Assembly: GCA_031216915.1 (NCBI GenBank)
Contig: CM062289.1
Coordinates: 62,937,741 to 63,001,740, forward strand
DNA: 64,000 nt
Source of the DNA: Pictodentalium vernedei
Lineage: Eukaryota > Mollusca > Scaphopoda > Dentaliida > Dentaliidae
Reading direction: 5' to 3'
Shown here: positions 40,101-54,700 of the stretch, piece by piece
Numbering within the stretch: position 1 is the stretch's first letter
Layout of the letters: every line of letters begins with the position of its first letter
Position numbers and translations under genes: made by a program
Notes under the pieces: model-generated
The model's input: only the letters and a program-made list of their open reading frames with translations
What the model was told of the DNA's origin: nothing
Database searches by the model: none

Positions 40101-43100
40101 GTTCTGGTGCTGAAGCCATTGGTAAAATGTTACGACACAATCATTCCCTTCTAAGGTAATTATTTTTATAATTAATGTTAAATGTTATGACACAATCATT
40201 CTCTTCTGAAGAAATTTATTAATTCCTCAGATGTCCATCCAGTGTCTTATAGTAATTTATGTCAACTTCTTCTTTCTTTTTTTTTCTTTCATGTTCTCTC
40301 CAAGTCAGAAAATAAGCAGACTGTCATCTGCAAAATGAGGTTCCCAGAGGGTAAATTTAGTGATTCTACCCTGCACAGCAGGGTAGCATCACTAAATTTA
40401 CCCTCTGTGAACCTCAATCTGAATCAGGGTCTGAAAACTAAACAGAAAGAGGTACCCAGAGGATAAATTGGCCCACTGTATGGGATAGCATCATCAAATT
40501 CACCCTCTGGGGACCTCATTCTGCAAATGTCAGACAGCTTATTTTCAGGCCTGGTTCTCTCCTGCTTGCTGAATTTTAATAAGGTTTAATCTTTTCTTAT
40601 GTTATGACTTTGAGGGTGCTCTGTGCCCAGGTTTTCAAACTTCAGAATTTTTCAACCCCTGACTCACACTATGCTGCAAGCGACGATTACATGAATCGCC
40701 CAGGTGCGAGGAACTGTGTCTCAAGATCTCTCACAAATTGTCGACAATTGTCGGAGAGTATTTCTGTGATCTGTGTCCGACATTTGCTTAAAAACTTGGG
40801 ACAGTACGTGAAAAATGGATTATTGACTTGATTGGCTTCGCCGACCATACTGTGAAACAGATTAGGTGATATTTGCTGTACAGTATGTGTAAACACTTCA
40901 GAATTATTTGAACGACAACCTTTTCTAAGAATTTGGAATAACTTTTCCCGAAGTTGTGGAAAAAATATTTGTACCAAATAAAGTTACGCTGATCATTTTT
41001 ACCTCTTCGCGAAATGCTTCACAATTTATTGTTACTGATTTAAACGACAACCATTTCAAAATAAACACTCGATTTTCCCCATAGTTGTGAAAACAAGATT
41101 ACATGTATATATTAATTTTAAATAAGGATTTTAGCACAACTGTATTTAATATGAATTTATATATTTCTATGCGTTTTTCTCAGAGCACGTAATCTATTCG
41201 GTTCAGAGATTGTCTTTTTTTTAATTGAAATGGATACGCTAACAAACAAGGACCAAGAAAATAAAACCAATGTCAGTGGCTCAGAGCCCTTCAAAATATG
41301 ACACAATTCTGTTCCACTCCTACCTCCACCACCCTATAAATAAGGGATGAATTTCTAATTGAACGACCACCACTCAGCCCTCCTCACACCCCCCCCCCCC
41401 CCACTCCCCTCCACATTACACCTACGTGCACTTCCCATGCAACGTGTTTTGCAATGGTCAGCACTCATCACCATGCGAAGATTCGCGCACTGTCCACCCC
41501 CCACTCCCACCCAAACAAATCCATTTTATGCCAATGATGCCATTGAAGGCGAGTTTCCAAACTGTAGCCGCCACTCCCTCTCATGCTCAATCGACCGTCT
41601 GCTACATGTAGTTTGGGTAAATTGATCATCTTCATTCTTGGGAAAAGCAATCAAGGGTTTACTATAAATAGACCAAAATGAAGATTCATATTACTTATTT
41701 ATACTTATTCAGCTCAACAAAATAAAAAAGTAAACGTTTTAGACTTGTCACATTCTTTAACAATATACACGTGACAGTTCGAAATAAAAATGGCATACTC
41801 ACTCATCCGGACAGTGACATTCCGCTCCAACAGTTCACCATTCCCATTGTATGAAGAGAAACCATAAGATAAAGCAAATATATAAAACAAAATAACAGTA
41901 TTTACAGAGTTATATATATTATCAATTGTAAAAATTAGTCTCCATGACCAGTGATCTAGAACACCCCACCCCTCCAAAAAAAATAAAAATGAAAATAAGA
42001 AATTACCACACTCTCCTCGACACAACTTCTCTGTTAAACGAATGTAGAGTTAGGTTATTCACATTCTTGATTTCCAAGTGATTCTGCTGGAATATTAATT
42101 TGAAGTTAACATGTCCAAAACAATAGGCTGCTGAGAGTCCGAGAACAAAAGGAAGCTTTAAACAATAGCAAGTAGCCATTTGATTATGTCACTGGTCACT
42201 AATACCCCTGTCGAAACTGTCTTATTAAAAGATTATTGCTATTGGTTTTAATTACTGAACAAACTATTGTAATCATCGTCACCTGTGCAAGTTCAATAGA
42301 CTTAGTGAGGTGTGACTTCTGTATCCACAGTCAAGTTTTTTGCAAGTTTGTGTCAAATTTGTTACATTATTGGTTACAGGACTTTATTGTAAGGTTAATA
42401 ATTTATCTTCAATGCGTTCAATGTAAGATGATGGGCAGCGTAGGTTAATTACGATGCCTACACTCAGAGGGGAGTTTCCCCTTGCACAGTTTCTGGTTCA
42501 GAAGTCTCTTCACTAACTTTTGAATTTTTTGTTTTTGTGCAGTTTCACACTGAACTTGATCTATTATCTGTATGGGATTTACACTCAGTGGTTGTTTTCA
42601 AATCTGTCCTTAATCATTGTTCTTTGCTGAGTTTGTACCGACAACCACCGGCAAGAAATAGGTTGCCCACGCATATAAGATGATGTTTGATTTAATTTAA
42701 TGGAATGGGTCGGTCTGCGTAGGAGCAAAATATACTTGCATTGAACAGAAAAATGTCTGGATACTCCTACACATGTGGACATTTGTGAAACAGTTAGCTC
42801 TTATGAAAATATACTGGCTTCTCGTGGTTATTGCTGAATAATTACATTGTTAATGCAGTTATACGTTTTGGGTCCAAATACTCAATTCCCATTGGTCAGC
42901 TGGATGAAAATGTCATGACCAAATGTAATTCATTTTCCAATGAATACATTTGGTCGAACTTTGACCCGCATTTACAGTAGAGCGCAGTTGACAGAATGTA
43001 AATCGGGCGGTGTTTGGGTGGGTTTTTAACTTTTAGCGCCTCTCACAGTGATCAACTCCGCTGCTGTTTCTTTGGTGACATTTCCCAACTGTGGCATAAA

Positions 43101-43885
43101 GCCTGTTACTAAAATATTCGTTTCCATTTCTAAAGTTGTGAAAATTAAAGCTTATTTGCCTTTAGGATATCATTTAGACGGAACCGGCGCTCAACTCAAG
43201 AGTTGTGCACTTTGTCTTTTGTGTGAGGGTGGTTTTTGGTCTCGTTCGTTCGTACATGTTTTATTTCGTCTTTCTGCTTTAATGTAGTTTAAACAGTTAC
43301 GGGATGTAATTATAAGAAGTGAATGCAATGTTTATGTCCCTTCTGGATTCATAGATAATTTGTACCCATTCCCACACGTTCGTACTCCAATAAAGATTAT
43401 AAAAATTGCATTCAATTCTTAAATAAAATGTTGAAACTTACTTACTTTTCTTGTTGTCTGTCCTACGAATATACATCTTCCTTTAACTAACTATTTATCT
43501 CAGAAAGTGTATGCAATAATCAGAAAGTCGAATCACCCAGAAGGACAGTCTTTCTGGTGATTGGATGCACAACCACAAGATTGACTTTTGACTGATATTT
43601 GCTCTAGGGATAAATAGCGTACAGCATTTTTTGTACATGGGGGCAAATAGTTAAATACCAGAACCACACGACTGGTGGAAATGTCTCTTTTTTAAATGTA
43701 TTCTTTCTTAATTCTTGATTGATAACTTCGCTGTGAACAGCAGTCATTGTTACTGACTCGATCATGACAGTGACATGCCGAAATGGGGTGGGGGGTGGGG
43801 TGGGTGGGTGGGGCAGAGGGGTGAGGGGGGTGAGGGGGATGCTGGGTGGGGACACATCCTCATTGGGCCCCCATATTTTGCCCCC

Positions 43886-43957
<72 letters not shown>

Positions 43958-46900
43958 ATGTGCAATACAACGTTTTTTACATCAATATTTATAATTATTC
44001 AACCCTAGCCTTAGCAGTCTAACAAACATATGAATGGAAGACTATGTACACTCACTTGTTGGTATGGCCTGAACACATTTATGAATTAGGCCTACATGAA
44101 AAATTTTGTTTGCCCCAAAAACACAGATCATGGACACTCTCTAACAAGAACTTGTTACAGTTTTGTGTCACAATCTATACTTTTGAGGGAAGAAGTTCAG
44201 CAATAATGAAATCTGATTGGCGATTCGTGTGTGTGGGGGGGGGGGGGGGGGGGGGGGGTATCTTTGCCTATAGATAGTTAATTTTATGGCAGATATAGAC
44301 CTAATAATGTGAATGAATCTTATTGAATGTAGGGGCGGAGCTAGGATTCTCAAATGGGGGTGGGGGGGGGAAACTGAGCAATATTCAGAGGCAGTACTGC
44401 ATAACATGCCATAGGCATGTCCTGAGACACGAAGGTCCCGAGGGGGTTGTGGTCCTGGGAGGGGGTGGCCTCCCACATCAGGAAAAGTTTGGTTGAAAAA
44501 TCTAGTGCTCTGAGAGTGTCTGGGGATAAAATTTGCTTTCAGTTGGGGTTAACTGTCTGTGAACATTCCCCAAATTAGCCTAACACTGTATATCATTCTT
44601 TTTAATCAATCAGCAACAGCTGGACACGAGGATTGACAAAATGTTACTTAAAATATTCAATGCATTAATAAGCGGAGATTGACATTGACACTATCGAAAA
44701 ACAGTTGCTTGAATTCGTGAAGATCATCAATAATCTATTGGCGTGGCTTTTAATTCCCAGCATGGCAATGCCCATGGAACATATTAACTCTGTGAGCAGT
44801 TGTGCGATATGCTCACGTCATATATTTTTTTCTGTACCGTGGACACATTTTGTTGTCTTTTCACACCCCTGTTCATGCCCACCGTGGGCATGTGGAAAAG
44901 TGCCATTCCACGACGACAGTACTGTACCATACTTCATTCTTCCCAATCTCCCCAATAATAAAACATTATTTTTCTCGTCTTGTTCTCACAGGTTCTCGAC
45001 ACAAGCTGAGAAATCTAAAATAAAAATGATATCTGATAGCATTTTTGATGGATGCTATCGTGCCCCATAATAGAATATAAATAAATATAAAAGTTTATTT
45101 TTTTATTCGGTGCAGGTACGACAGCATCAATCCAAAAATGCTATCAGATATCATTTTCTTTCAAATTCTTCGTTGCAAGGTGCAACATTGTGTTCTTTGT
45201 GAATAAAACTGAATTTCAACTGTTTCATCACTATTTGAAATCTTGTGTCCAGATGCTCGGTCCTTGTTTACTAAAAAATCTTCCAGTTTACTCAGTCCTA
45301 CATGTAGATAACCCCAGTAACAGATTTGATTCTTAGCCCACTGTTATCCCCCCGAACAGACACAATGAAGTTTGAATAGAAATAATTGAAATTGAGTTCG
45401 CTGTGGCATTAATTTTACGTATTATATTATGTGGGACGTTTTTTGTTCTCCACATTTTGAAGCTGTATGTTAATTCAGAGTGGGGTGATTGAAAAAATTC
45501 AAGATGAATTGTCAGTGTAATGTATTGCTCACTAATGTTATTTTCAGTGTGAAATTGAAGAAAGAATAAAATGTGTACGTGTCGACAAGACTGCGTTGTT
45601 TCTTGAGTTGGAGTTAATGTTTTGAAGTTAATTGCCGCTAATCCTTTACACAGTTATTTCCAAGATTACGCAACATGAGCTAATCCTTTCCTCTTGAAAT
45701 GCCTCACTGGATTCAATTATTGCTAACACAGTCAGCATAATATCGGACAGGTTTAATTCTTTTCTCTTAACTCGGACCTGAGCGATTCATGTAATTGTCG
45801 CTTGCAAGCGTAGTGTACTATTTTCAAAATTTTGCACAGCCCATTTATCGTACACCTGATCTGAGCTTTGGTAACTTATCATTCATTTCCCTGTACTTGA
45901 TTAAGGTAACCCATCAGGTAACCTAAATGTACATGTATCGCAACTATGCCGATATATGAACTGCTGTATCATAACCAAGTTCTTGCTCTTATGGACAATA
46001 TCCTGATGAATAAAGATGAATCCTGAGGAACAATAATGATGCTCTGTTGCAGCAATTCAGATACAAATTAATTGCAATTATAGCCTAGTGTTGGCATGGG
46101 CTAGCATACTGCAGAAGAGTATGGCATCCATAATCACTATTTTTGTACTAAAACCAATGGCCCAGACTTATCAGGTGCAACCCTCAATATTATTAGGGAC
46201 CAAACACAAATTTTTGAACCCCCCTATCCCCAAAATTTGCATACAATACTGAAAATGAAAGGTCCTATCTGGCCCTCCATACTTTTAGTACTTGCACATG
46301 CGCAGTACCCAGGAAGAGACCGGAATTGGTGCCCAGCATCATTTTTCTGTTTGGCCCAAAGTCAGTAACAACTGAACTGACATCTGTGCTTTAAAATCTC
46401 ATTTTTGAAGATGCCAGACACAAATCAATGATGGCTTTCATGGAATCAACAGTGTAGCAGGATACTAGAAGTGAATAACGGTGGTTTCGGATGTTCAGGG
46501 CTGTAACTTTATAATTTCTCATCAACCTACTCACAATTGTTTACTACAGGCTTGCACTACAGTGGAAGTCCCTAACTCGGATAAAATACTCTCTATTTTT
46601 GTCTTTCCCAAGCAAGTTGGGAAAGAAAAGTGGTGCAAAAGCACCAATAAAAATAAGCCAAAACTGGGTCGAGTGCAACCGGCGCAGACCCAGTACGGGA
46701 CGCTCTCTCCCAAGTACAACTCCACGACTTCCGTTGCCAGTGCGCATATACCGTCTCTAAAGACTCATTCTTTTAAAATCCGCTTCGTGTCAAGATGTTT
46801 TTGCAACGCTTATCAGTGTTCCACCAGCTCGATGTTTGATGATTCCTGATTCATTATACCACAGTGGTATCCTTTGTATTCTCAGGAACAGTGTTTTATA

Positions 46901-49900
46901 TATTCTCTTTTCTATTATATGTCCATAATGTATATTTATTTGCTCTCTCTCGAGTCGCGCGCTGAATTTCGCGTGCCACGCGGTTCGGCACTTAGATTTT
47001 TTCACAATTATTGTTAATGCTTTTTTTGCAAAATTTTCTACTTGTGTTAGGAGTTAGGTGTCAGCGGGGTAACCACTCCTGCAGTGTTTCTTCTTTCTTT
47101 TGAGAGTAGTCTTCCTGTTGGGTGGTTCCCGGTCGACCTTTCTGGGGTCTTTGTTTCTGTCACCTTTCTCTCTTCTTTGGGGGTGTTCTGTTTTCTCATC
47201 TCACCTTCTCTGCTCCTCTCACCTCTATCATGCCCAGGACAATTCCCTGTGGGCAATGTCTGCTGCCAAAGCATGTGGACGATGTACATTCGTCTTGTTC
47301 CTCCTGTAATGGGTGTTCGGTCGGCCGAGCGGCCGTGTGGTGTCTGTGGAACATGGTCTTCCACCTTTTGGGCGTCAGTAAACCGTGTCGTCCGTTCTCG
47401 TGGCCGTGCCTCCCGCTCCCCGCGGAAAAGGAGAACGTGGTCGTTCGGGGCCTCCCGAGCCGACTTTGTCTGGTGAGAGTTATTCCTCCTCCGTGGGGGA
47501 TGTGCAGTCTTTTCCTGTGGTGGATACTGCGGGAGCCGTTGAGTGTTCTGGTGTAGAGATGCCTGGTTCCGGGACTACGGTCCCCCTCCAGTCGACATCT
47601 GAGGCTGTCACTAGGGTTGTGACTCCTCCTTCGGAGCTGAGCCGGTGTGCTCTCTCCACTATTTCACCAGCCTCAACGACTCTCGACGTATCTACTACTG
47701 CTGCTGGCCCGTCTGCTTCGTTATCTGTTTCAGCCGGCCTCGGCTTTTCGCTGCAGGGGACTGCAGGACTGTCCGATACTGTAGACGTGGGATATCGGCC
47801 TCAGCCTTCCCTGACTTCAACTCGGCGAAGTCGGAAGGGGCTGCCGGCCGAGCCCATCGCTGTGGTCTCTTCGCCGTCGAGCACCACAGTTGTGTCTTTG
47901 GATTCGGATGTTCGTAGTGGAAACACTATGAACTCCGTGGCGTTTCCGTCTACTCACTCTGGTCACACGACCAGTTTTGGGGGACCAATGCCTTTTGTGC
48001 AGCCTGGACCTTCTGCCCCCGCAGAGGTCCGCGGTGACTCTCATGAGTTCTCGCAATATTGATCCTCGGGGTGCATCGTACCCCTATACATGTCTGCCTT
48101 CAGAGTTTCGGCTGCCGCCCATCATCCCGCGTTGGGTGTTTGGAGGATCGTGACCCTTCGCTGGTTAAGAGGCTCAGAGGTGAAGCCAGTTTGCCGGTTC
48201 GCTCCCCTGTCGAACCGGTCGGTACAGGCAGTGAGCTTAGGGAGGCCCTCTCCTTACTCACTCAGGTTCTTTCTAAGAGCCTTCCTGTTGCTTCCAGCGA
48301 GGCTATGGGTGGTTTCCAGGCGCCTCCTATGGCGCCGCCTCCCGGGATTGGAAACAGGCCGGTTTCCGATTCCTCTGGTGTCCCGACACCATGGGAGGCG
48401 TCGGCTGGTTTGCCCACGATGGGCTATGTGTCTTCCGACTCTGGGGAGGAGTCCGACATGCTTGAGGTCGAGGGCCAGCAGTCTTCGGACTTGGGGCGGC
48501 TCTTGACTTTGTGTTTGGGTTTCTGCCTGAGCTCAAACCTGCTAACCAGCCGACAGTGTGATGGGCTTCTGGGCGCCTTTGACCGTGCAGGTCGGTACAG
48601 GTGGTTGAGGCTTTTTCAGCATGGATGCCAAGTTGAATTCCAAGGCTTTGAAGACTTCGTTCTTCACCAGGGTTGACACCTTTTTGCCTCCTGTGCATTA
48701 TCGTTCCTACGATTCCGCCAATCCGTCAGTCTGCCAGGCTTTGACGGTTCTGGATCAGGACTCCACTTCCCTCGGGCTTTCCAAGCCCAAGTCTGCCGTC
48801 ATTCCAATGACGACTCTGGAGTCCACGTTGGGCTTATCTAGAGAGATGCTTGGCATGCTTTCTCTCTCAGATCACGTCGTCTCAGCTTTGGCTGCTTATC
48901 TGCCTCCAGATAAGTTTGACGAGGTACAGGCTCCTTTGCGTGTGCTGTCCAAGGCGCTTATGCACCTTACTCACACGCATGCCTGTAACACGGCCAATTT
49001 GGAATTAGTTCGAAGGGACGCTGTGCTGGACACAGGACGATCCCTTCCCGAGGAGCAGCGTGCTACTCTTCGATCTGCTTCTTTGGCAGGTCCGCAACTT
49101 TTCCATGGTTCCGTGTCGACGGTCCGGGATGACGTCCTACGTCATTCCAAAGATCAGCTACTGTTTCGTCAGCTTGATCAGCCTTCTCGGGGAGGCAAGG
49201 GCCGTTCCAAGTCTAACAAGTACCCTTCTGCTTCCTCTGTGAAGCAAAAGGCTGGTCCTTCTGCCGCCGCCTCTACTTCTTACTCACGGGGTAAAGGTAG
49301 GGGTCGGCAGAATCGAGGGAAGTCTCAGGATTCTTCATTTAGCAGAGGAGGTGGTTTCTCCTCTCGCGGGCATCGTCGGGGCTCGAAATGAAGGTCCTCA
49401 CCTCGACTCGTCCCAGGTTGGAGGAAGGATAGCAGAGTTCGCAGACCATTGGACCACCATCACATCCGATCCATGGGTGTTAGATGTTGTTCGGTCCGGG
49501 CTGCGCATATCCTTCCGACGGCACCCCACTCTGTCAAGGGTGTCTCTTCCAACCACAGTTCCTTCAGACGTTTTACATCGGGAACTTTTGTCCACGGAGA
49601 TTGCCAATCTCCTGGCAAAGGGGGCGATCGAGGTCGTCAAGAACGTTCAGTCAGTGGGTTTCTATTCCCGCCTGTTGGTGCCGAAGAAGGACGGCCGACT
49701 CCGACCGGTTATCGATCTGAGTATCCTGAACCAGTCTATCATTGCTCCCAAGTTCAGCATGGAGACTTTCAGGTCGGTCCGCCAATCAATTCACCAGGGA
49801 GATTTCGCAGCCAGCATCGACCTGCGAGACGCTTACTTCCACGTTCCGATGCATCGGGCGTCACGGAAGTATCTCAGGTTCGCTTTTCTGGGGCGAGTTT

Positions 49901-51676
49901 ACCAGTTCAAGGCCATGCCTTTCGGCCTCAACCTGGCTCCTTGGGCGTTCACCAGACTGATGTCGCATGTGATAGCATTCCATCGCACACAGTCTGGGGT
50001 GACTACTTCGGCATATCTGGACGATATCCTCCAGAGGCATTCAATGCTGCCTTACTGGAATCGGATGTCGCCACTCTGTTGAGCTTGCTCACGTCGCTAG
50101 GATTCAGAGTCAACGAGGAGAAGTCGGACCTGGTCCCTTCTCAGTCGTTTTGTCATCTGGGGATGTCTTTCCAAACCAAATTCAATTTGGTGGCTGTTCC
50201 CCAGGCCAAGGCTGTGATTCTCTCAGCTTTTGCTCTGACTCTATCCCAGTCCAGGTCCGCGACCGCTCGGAGTTTTCTCTGGCTGAACGGTCTCTGCGGT
50301 TCGGTGACGGATCTCATTCCTCTAGGTCGGCTGCGTGTCAGACCTCTCCAACACTTTCTGCTCAGTCGTTGGAGACCGAATGTAGATTCTCTGGATCAGG
50401 TGCTTCCGTTTCCGGACTCTCTGTATCCTCACCTTCTTCCCTGGACAGATGTTCAGTGGATTACGCAGGGTGTTCCGCTGGACTTACCCACGTCCGATCG
50501 CGTTCTGACGGCAGATGCCAGCGATCTCGGATGGGGTGCGATGTTGGATCCTCTCGGTCTTTCCCTACACGATGTGGGACCAGGATCAAGCAGCTCTACA
50601 CATCAACCAGAAGGAGCTTCTTGCTCTTCTTCTGAGTTTCAGGCAGTGGATCCCTCACCTGTCGAATCGCCAGGTCCTTCTACTATCCGACAATTCGACA
50701 GTGGTTGCTTACATTCGGAACCAGGGCGGCACGCACTCGCTTCCGATGTACGAGTTAGCTCGGGATCTTTTACTGCTCGCTCAGGATGTTCACGCCGGAG
50801 TGGTTGTTCGTCACATTCCCAGTCGTCTGAACGTCCTAGCCGACTCCCTGTCCCGACAGGGCAGGGTTATTTCCACCGAGTGGATGCTTCACAAGGCAGT
50901 GTTCCAGTCGCTTTGCGATCTCTGGGGACGTCCCCACATCGACCTTTTTGCGACTCGTTGGAACCATCAGGTGGACACTTTCGTGTCCCCGTGTCCAGAT
51001 CCTCTGGCTTTTGCCGTGGATGCTCTGTCACTCGATTGGAATGGTCTAGTCGGCTACGCCTTCCCGCCGGTTCCGATTCTTCCTCAGGTTCTCGCCAAAA
51101 TTCGAACCTGCAGTTGTCGAATCATTCTGATCGCTCCCCTGTCGCCTCAGCGGGTGTGGATCAATCAGCTCCGCTCGCTGATGGCGGCGGTTCCGGCACG
51201 TCTCCTGCTACGTCGCGACCTTCTTTGTCAAGGTCGCCCGAGGAGGTTTCACGTCGACCCGACTTCATTGTGCCTTCACGCATATCTTTTGTCAGGTCCT
51301 GTCTCCTCCGTAGAGGTTTTTCGAGACGAGCAGTGGAGTGCATTTCTTCTTCAAGGAGGCACTCCCCTGGTTTAGCTTATGTAGCTAAATGGAAGGTCTT
51401 CTGTCGATGGTGTGCTGTTCACTCTGTTGATTATGCCAATCCTTCGATTTCACAGATTGCGGAGTTTCTGGTATATCTGTTTGATTCTCGGGGTCTCCAG
51501 CCTGTTACCATCAAGGGTTACAGGTCTATGCTTTCAGAGACTTTTTCTTATGTGGGGAAGCGTCGTATCGGCACTAATCCTTACCTCTCCAAGCTTGTTC
51601 GGCACATTTCTTTGAAAAGGCCTCGGACTTTGCAGCTTACTCCACGATGGAATATTTTGTGGGTGCTGCTTTGCTT

Positions 51677-51707
<31 letters not shown>

Positions 51708-54700
51708 TTCGAACCTTTATCCCAGGTGGATATGCAATTTCTCACATATAAGACGGCTTTTCTGATGGCATTTGCTTCGGCCAGACGGGTTAGTGAGCTT
51801 CACGCCCTCTCGGTTGACCCGGCCTTTTTTAGGAGCTCTCCCAACAGTGTTACTTTTACCACTGATTGCTCCTTTTTGGCTACGAATCAGTTACCAGATA
51901 CTACTCCTCCTCCTATCTGTATCAGGGCTCTTCCCTCTGTTGAGGGTACTCGCCCTTTGCTCTGTCCGGTCAGTGCTATTCGCATTTATCTTGATCGGAC
52001 ACGCTTCATACGGAAGGGCAGAAAACGTTTTTTTCTGTCTCTCATTCCGGGTCGACAGAAGATCTCTCCTCAATCCATTTCTCGATGGATTTGTCTTGCT
52101 ATTCGTACAGCTTATAGTCGTTTAGCAGCTGGCGATTGTATTACCAATCGTATTTCTGCCCACGAGGTGCGGGCACTGTCTACCTCTTGGGCTTATTCTA
52201 ACTCCGTCAAGTTGTCGGATGTTATGCAGGCAGCCTACTGGAGAAATGCTTCTACTTTCTCCACCTTTTATTTACGCCAGTTGCAGGAGCAGTCGGAGGA
52301 CCTTTTTGCCCTGGGTCCTCTTTCTTCTGCTCAGGCTGTTGTCTGCCATAGCCATTAGGCTTCTTGAAGGTCAGTTTCAGCCTTGTGCTGTTACTGCCCT
52401 TTTTCTGTCTGTGTGTCACACAGGCTCATATGTCTCTTTTCATTGTCCTTTACCAATGATTGCGACATTATGGTTGATAAGCCTCGGGACCTCTTCCTTC
52501 TACTTCACGGTTCCAGTGCACTAGGGTTATGTGGGGGTTGGTTATGCGATTCCCTCCAGCCTTTTGTCTATTCAGCCTGTAGTAAACAATTGTGAGTAGG
52601 TTGATAAGAAATCTAAATTTTATAGTAAATTTCCTTTCTTATTATACCTACCACAATTGTTTACATGGAGGCCCTCCCGTCTTCTTTGCGGGTAAAGAAT
52701 CTTTCCTCCCCGCTGATCACATAACTCTAACGTTTACGGATTCAAAAAGAATGAGTCTTTAGAGACGGTATATGCGCACTGGCAATGGAAGTCGTGGAGT
52801 TGTACTTGGGAGAGAGCATCCCGTACTGGGTCTGCGCCGGTTGCACTCGACCCAGTTTTGGCTTATTTTTATTGGTGCTTTTGCACCACTTTTCTTTCCC
52901 AACTTGCTTGGGAAAGACAAAAATAGAGAGTATTTTATCCGAGTTAGGGACTTCCACTGTAGTGCAAGCCTGTAGTAAACAATTGTGGTAGGTATAATAA
53001 GAAAGGAAATTTACTATAAAATTTAGATTTTTATGTAAAATTATGCATGTTCCCCAATTTTGGGATATGCTTCTGAACATCGCCATTATAATATGACTCC
53101 ACTGTTGTTTTGTTAGTGTTACTTCCCTTCCCTCTCCTGAACCCTCCTGTTATACTCCCAAGCTCTTTTGGCTTCTTATTGAAGAATTTTTTTATTTTAT
53201 TAAATTCTTGGGAGTTTAACGTGTAAAACGAAATAGGTATTCCATTTATCCCCTATGTTTACGTCCTGTTCATTACTGTTCAGGACGTTTTGTATTCTTG
53301 TATCTTCTACCAGATGCATTGTTTTTTCTTCATATGAAGATCTAGCTTTGCATCAGGTGGTTGTTGATCGGTTACTGACTCTGGGCCTTTGTTGTGCCTG
53401 TTGTTGGTTAGTTTCCGTTTTTCCTCTGGACGTTGTTATCTGTTCAATAACGTTTTGGATTCGTATTTATTCAATGTTTAGTTAAAAACAATTATCTTAT
53501 TTGAGTACTTTAGCTTTAATTAGTTAAAGCTTGTCCACACATAGGCTTTATCGGGACGCCCTTGGGCTCATGAGATTTTCATGGGGAACTTAGGCTTCAT
53601 TCAAAATTTTTCGAAACTTTTTAAAAAATTTATTTCGAAAATTTTTGTGATTGTCTATGTTATGTATCCTTGTGATGTTTATTCTGTATTATTATTGGGA
53701 GTGTAGCGGACTTATGTTTTTGGCTTCATTATTATTGTGTCCATTATAATTGGTACTTAGTGTAATTCCAGGAAGCCTCAGGATTAAAGGCTTGTTGTTT
53801 GCCGATAGTAGCGGCACTCCTTTAATACTTGTACTATGGGATGCGAATGTTGGAAACAGGTGTTGACCTGTGTGGTGTGCGGTGAAGTTCTGATGTAGGA
53901 GCTTTCACCGCTGGAGTATACTAGTCTTTCAGTCTCTTTTTCAGAGGAACAAGAACATGGTGATGGTACTTTGACACCTGTCCATTACGTGCTGCCGTCA
54001 TTGCACTCTGATGAGCCCCACTCTGATGAGTAAACAGAACTAGCTGCCAAGGTGCTCATGATATTTGCACAGGATTAAAGCCATTAGAAGCTTAATTCTC
54101 TGCATGCAGCTAATTCAACCAGACAAGCGGTCATCCCTGTACGGGAGCCGGGATGCTGGGTAGGTCCATTGTGGTCGAGTAGTATAACGTGGGTAGAGCA
54201 AGCACCTCATAATATAAAGCTCACCCTTTGACAATGGCAAAAGGAGAAGAAGCCTGAAAGTTTCTCTACGGGATGCTCTGGGGATCTGGGGTCTGATCGC
54301 AAGTTGGAGAACCCTCTCCATCCCGTTAGCAGTCGGGGGTCGACTGTGTCCGTTGCGAGAAACTATAATGAGTTGGAACACACCTTGGGATGTTCCTTCC
54401 ACACTGCAGCCGGGATCGGCTGCGGGCAAAGGGGATTAGGCTACAAGATTCTCAGTGGGATACTCGGCGGGATCTGGGGTCTGATCACGAGTTGGAGAGC
54501 ATTCTCCATCCCGTTAGCAGTCGGGGTCGACTGTTTTCTCTTGTGAGAAACTTCAATGAGTTGGAGCACCCGTCCGAAATGTGCGAGTCGGGATGCTCCT
54601 TCCATGCTTCAGCCAGGGTTGGCTGTTGTTACAGCTAACTCTTCTTCCATCAAAAAGCACGCTAAGGGGTAGAAGCCTACAACTTTCTAAATGAAATGCT

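Larger units (their letters stand above)
46518..53030 (+). mobile_element. DIRS retrotransposon with all parts (DIRS-A)
   Basis: Long inverted repeats (about 46518-46774 and 52745-53026) bound gag, RT-RNase H-methyltransferase-like and tyrosine recombinase regions in that order. An internal complementary region lies at 52574-52664. This is the canonical DIRS architecture, which replicates through a circular DNA inserted by its own recombinase. Both junctions share ATTT (46514-46517, 53027-53030), and copy 1 of the host repeat has the empty site ATA-ATTT-TTATG at 28729-28740. No further target duplication is seen. The copy has frameshifts in gag and RT-RH, so it is probably not autonomous now. 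Confidence 0.9.

Noticed and set aside
43604-43965. Overlapping frames rich in Pro, Gly, His-Thr and Cys-Val
   Set aside because: They are translations of poly-C, G-rich and (CA)n sequence.
44705-45070. 121-codon frame in intron 4
   Set aside because: It overlaps an inverted repeat at its end and shows no recognisable domain.
47084-47556. Separate genes in three frames at the start of DIRS-A
   Set aside because: All overlap the Cys-rich gag head. They are shifted or alternative frames of the same broken gag.
49449-52358. A single 969-codon open frame across the DIRS element
   Set aside because: Only its middle (about 50040-50560) and last third (from about 51240) carry RT and recombinase motifs. 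The first 600 bases are the wrong phase of the RT region. It is not one protein.
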